Part shown: in pieces, positions 30,765 to 32,877 of the stretch
Layout of the letters: each line of letters begins with the position of its first letter
Numbering within the stretch: position 1 is the stretch's first letter
Assembly: GCA_026388275.1 (NCBI GenBank)
Contig: JAPLKB010000002.1
Location: 1 to 32,877 of the forward strand
Direction: 5' to 3'
Source of the DNA: Pseudomonadota bacterium
GTDB lineage: Bacteria; Desulfobacterota; Syntrophorhabdia; Syntrophorhabdales; Syntrophorhabdaceae
DNA length: 32,877 nucleotides
The notes under the pieces: model-generated
Database searches by the model: none
Told to the model about the DNA's origin: nothing
Seen by the model: only the letters and a program-made list of their open reading frames with translations
Program-made: the position numbers and the translations under genes

Positions 30765-31529
30765 ATGAGATTAAAGGGTAAAGTAGCAATTATAACAGGG
30801 GCTTCCCAGGGAATTGGAGCGGCATTCGCAGTTGGTTTCGCAAAAGAAGGTGCAAAGATCGTCATTGCAGACATTTCAGACGGAAGCAAGACCTCGAAAA
30901 GTGTGCATAAAGCTGGAAGCGAGGCGCTTTTTGTCAAAACGGACGTAAGCAATGAACAGGAATGCATAGCTATGGCTAAAGCTGCTTTCGATAGTTTCGG
31001 GCATATTGATATTCTCATTAACAACGCCGCAATGTTTGCCAATATTGTGCTAAAACCTTTTACAGAATTGAGCAGTGAGGAGTTTAAACATATAATAGAA
31101 GTCAATACCAGCGGAGTGTTTCACTGTATTAAGTCAGTCTTCCCCTACATGAAGAAGAAGGGAGGCAAGATTATTAATTTATCTTCGGCATCCATCCTGG
31201 AGGGCGTGCCGGGTATGCCTCACTATGTCGCATCAAAAGGAGCTGTGATGGCCTTGACCAGATGTATGGCACGTGAACTTGGCGATTTCAATATAAACGT
31301 AAATACAATTGCTCCCGGCTTTACCCACTCAGAAGGAGGGGATAAGTTCGATCGCAACAAGGCATTACCTTTGCCCCCTCTTGATGAACTGCAGCTGCAG
31401 GGTCGGTGTCTCAAAAGACCTGGGGTTCCGAAAGACTTAGTAGGACTTGCGCTCTTTCTCGCGACTGATGACAGCGCTTTCATTACAGGCCAGATGATAG
31501 TACATGATGGCGGCCTGTCACTTTATTAA
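30765..31529 (+). CDS. Short-chain dehydrogenase/reductase
   Basis: The 254-residue Rossmann-fold enzyme has the classical SDR set: T11GASQGIG18 coenzyme loop, D60 in KTDVSN, NNAA (86-89), N114, S141, Y154 and K158 (YVASK), and the C-terminal FLATDDSAFITGQMIVHDGG. D36 after the second strand suggests NAD(H) preference. Substrate unknown; the neighbourhood with aldehyde dehydrogenase and LivGF suggests degradation of an alcohol or hydroxyacyl compound. The start ATG 30765 follows GGAGG by four bases; the upstream TTG at 30750 is not used because it lies inside the terminator tail. Confidence 0.93.
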   Translation: MRLKGKVAIITGASQGIGAAFAVGFAKEGAKIVIADISDGSKTSKSVHKAGSEALFVKTDVSNEQECIAMAKAAFDSFGHIDILINNAAMFANIVLKPFTELSSEEFKHIIEVNTSGVFHCIKSVFPYMKKKGGKIINLSSASILEGVPGMPHYVASKGAVMALTRCMARELGDFNINVNTIAPGFTHSEGGDKFDRNKALPLPPLDELQLQGRCLKRPGVPKDLVGLALFLATDDSAFITGQMIVHDGGLSLY

Positions 31530-31584
31530 GGATATTGATATTAATGTGATACGGGGATCATTCTTCCCGTGTCTTGAAGGACTG

Positions 31585-31810
31585 ATACCAATTCGGATTC
31601 ATTTATAGCACCCAGAGGGTACCCGGGCAACAACGAGCCGACGCAGGCGTAAGAGGGTTCATTTAGCTCACACGGTGAGCGAGAGGAGGAGGCTTCGACG
31701 GCCGGGGCACCCGCAGAGCGGGTCGTGGTGGAGGGGGCGACGTGAGCTCCGGGGATAGCGGAGAGCGAGGAGGAGGTAGCGAAGTTATATGATTGAAGGC
31801 GAATTGGTAT
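31585..31810. mobile_element. MITE-like element, 226 bp, with GC-rich structured core
   Basis: It is bounded by perfect 11-bp inverted ends ATACCAATTCG (31585-31595) and CGAATTGGTAT (31800-31810). The core (about 31620-31790) is much richer in G and C than anything nearby and can form several hairpins, e.g. CTCAC/GTGAG and ACCCGC-AGA-GCGGGT. A unit with GAGGAGG plus TTCGA/GCGAAG recurs at both sides of the core. No ORF of note and no clear target-site duplication. Non-autonomous transposition is the likeliest origin. Confidence 0.6.
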
Positions 31811-31830
31811 GATAAGGGGGTTACAGGATC

Positions 31831-32553
31831 ATGCTTCTTGAGGTATCAAACCTGAGCAAACATTTTGGCGGCCTCCGGGTCCTTCAGGATGTCTCCTTTC
31901 AGTTGAATGAGGGAGAGATACTTGGACTTATCGGACCTAACGGGGCAGGCAAAAGCACTATGTTCAATGTGATTACCGGCGTATACCGGCCAGACGGAGG
32001 AACCATCCTGTTTCAAGGAAAGAGTCTTTTAGGTCTTAAACCCCACCGGGTATGCAGGAGAGGCGTTGCCCGGACATTTCAGCTTGTCAGAATCTGCCAG
32101 ACCATGACAGTTTTAGAGAACGTGCTTGTAGGCGCCATATACGGTAGAAGCAGCGGGAAGAAAAAGGCGCTGGATGAAGCCCTTGAGTGTCTGGAACTCC
32201 TCAATCTATCGGAAGTAAAGGATATTGTAACTGCACATCTGACATACTCGGACCGCAAACTCATAGAGATAGCCAGGGCCATCGCGACAAGACCCGGACT
32301 GGCTCTACTGGATGAACCCCTTGCCGGTTTGAATCCCTCTGAAACGGAAAAGATCATGGACGTCATTCAGAAAATACGGAAAACCCGCGGTGTATCAATC
32401 ATCTGGATCGAACATAAAATGGATGCTGTTTTCAATCTCTGTGACCGTATCGTGGTGCTGGATTACGGAAAGAAGATCGCAGAAGGCACATCCAAAGAAA
32501 TAGCAACAAACAAGAAAGTGGTGGAGGCATACCTTGGCGAACCCATTACTTAA
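31831..32553 (+). CDS. livG: LivG-type branched-chain amino-acid ABC transporter ATPase
   Basis: The 240-residue ATPase has Walker [10 protein letters not shown] (about 36-44), Q-loop [22 protein letters not shown], a degenerate signature [17 protein letters not shown] in place of LSGGQ, Walker [13 protein letters not shown] and switch His in [10 protein letters not shown]. The order [14 protein letters not shown] and the '[20 protein letters not shown]' start identify the LivG class of the hydrophobic amino-acid uptake family. In this setting the substrate could also be an aromatic or other carboxylic acid. It follows the MITE-like element by 20 bp and overlaps livF. Confidence 0.92.
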   Translation: MLLEVSNLSKHFGGLRVLQDVSFQLNEGEILGLIGPNGAGKSTMFNVITGVYRPDGGTILFQGKSLLGLKPHRVCRRGVARTFQLVRICQTMTVLENVLVGAIYGRSSGKKKALDEALECLELLNLSEVKDIVTAHLTYSDRKLIEIARAIATRPGLALLDEPLAGLNPSETEKIMDVIQKIRKTRGVSIIWIEHKMDAVFNLCDRIVVLDYGKKIAEGTSKEIATNKKVVEAYLGEPIT

Positions 32554-32877
32554 CGTAACGAATCTGAACGTCTTCTATGGCGACGCCCAGGCCCTGTGGG
32601 ACGTTAACTTTAAAGTGCATGAAGTGCATGAGGGTGAGGTCTTCTCTATCATAGGATCCAACGGCGCCGGAAAATCAACTATTTTGAGGACACTCTCCGG
32701 TTTGTTAAGCCCCTCTTCCGGGCAGATAGAGTTCCTGGGAGCCCGCATTGACGGAAAAAGCCCCATGGAAATGGTTGATATTGGCATCTCCCTGGTTCCT
32801 GAAGGCAGGGGGTTGTTTTCTACTCTGACAGTCATGGAAAATCTGGAACTGGGGGCCTTTACCAGGCGTGCCCGTCC
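32534..32877 (+). CDS. livF: LivF-type ABC transporter ATPase, 5' part
   Basis: The frame begins at TTG 32534, six bases after GGAGG (32523-32527), overlaps livG by 20 bp, and runs off the window at 32877 after about 114 codons. It shows [20 protein letters not shown], Walker A GSNGAGKST and LVPEGRGLFSTLTVMENLELGA, which is characteristic of LivF. A 9-bp tandem duplication (GTGCATGAA, GTGCATGAG) inserts three residues (VHEVHE) just before the GEV of the beta hairpin. Signature and Walker B lie outside the window. Confidence 0.93.
   Translation, partial: MANPLLNVTNLNVFYGDAQALWDVNFKVHEVHEGEVFSIIGSNGAGKSTILRTLSGLLSPSSGQIEFLGARIDGKSPMEMVDIGISLVPEGRGLFSTLTVMENLELGAFTRRAR

Overview
The window looks like a chromosome segment of an anaerobic Gram-negative bacterium of the Desulfobacterota type (former Deltaproteobacteria, perhaps close to Syntrophorhabdus or Syntrophales). 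This is inferred from moderate-to-low GC, an outer membrane (TolC, beta-barrel protein, long YidC), a selenocysteine-containing HesB-like protein, a DUF3786 protein, an ANTAR/FIST signalling pair and LivG/LivF next to oxidoreductases. No rRNA, tRNA, CRISPR array or transposase gene was seen.

Layout. 1-1000: end of an unknown gene, a small membrane ORF, and a protein made of four copies of the FliM N-terminal CheY-binding motif. 1000-3553: an outer-membrane barrel protein, a HesB-like selenoprotein (in-frame UGA with a SECIS-like hairpin and a good promoter) and a DUF763 protein. 3603-10986: a seven-gene efflux operon on the minus strand, read from right to left as TetR/CecR-type repressor, TolC-like channel, HlyD-like adaptor, two separate ABC ATPases and two ABC-2 permeases. 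It is the counterpart of E. coli cecR/ybhGFSR, with a large palindromic operator just before the repressor gene. 11220-14604: stand-alone genes (ankyrin protein, greA, a DUF333 protein, a PPOx-fold flavoprotein, a SLOG/molybdenum-carrier protein, and a protein ending in an HPr-like domain). 14709-19180: the conserved rpmH-rnpA-yidD-yidC-jag-mnmE cluster on the minus strand, including a 44-aa rpmH. 19306-23525: htpX-rsmB-PASTA-rpe-DUF3786, also minus strand. 23526-23934: a non-coding array of REP-like hairpins. 23935-27365: an ANTAR antiterminator response regulator overlapping a FIST-GAF-HisKA_2 sensor kinase. 27634-32877: an accessory metabolic region with an aromatic-type aldehyde dehydrogenase, an HxlR regulator divergent from a secreted SnoaL-like protein, a short-chain dehydrogenase, a MITE-like element, and livG-livF running off the end.

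The most unusual features are: (1) three copies of one RNA attenuator element (a hexaloop hairpin overlapping an intrinsic terminator, with a compensatory base-pair change), two before the aldehyde dehydrogenase and one before the SDR gene, not far from an ANTAR RNA-binding regulator; (2) the selenoprotein; (3) the tandem FliM-N peptide protein; (4) two genes (rsmB and the SnoaL-like protein) whose best start appears to be AUA behind a good Shine-Dalgarno sequence; and (5) a divergent HxlR promoter pair sharing one palindromic -35 hexamer. All functions are inferred by reading the sequence; no database searches were run.
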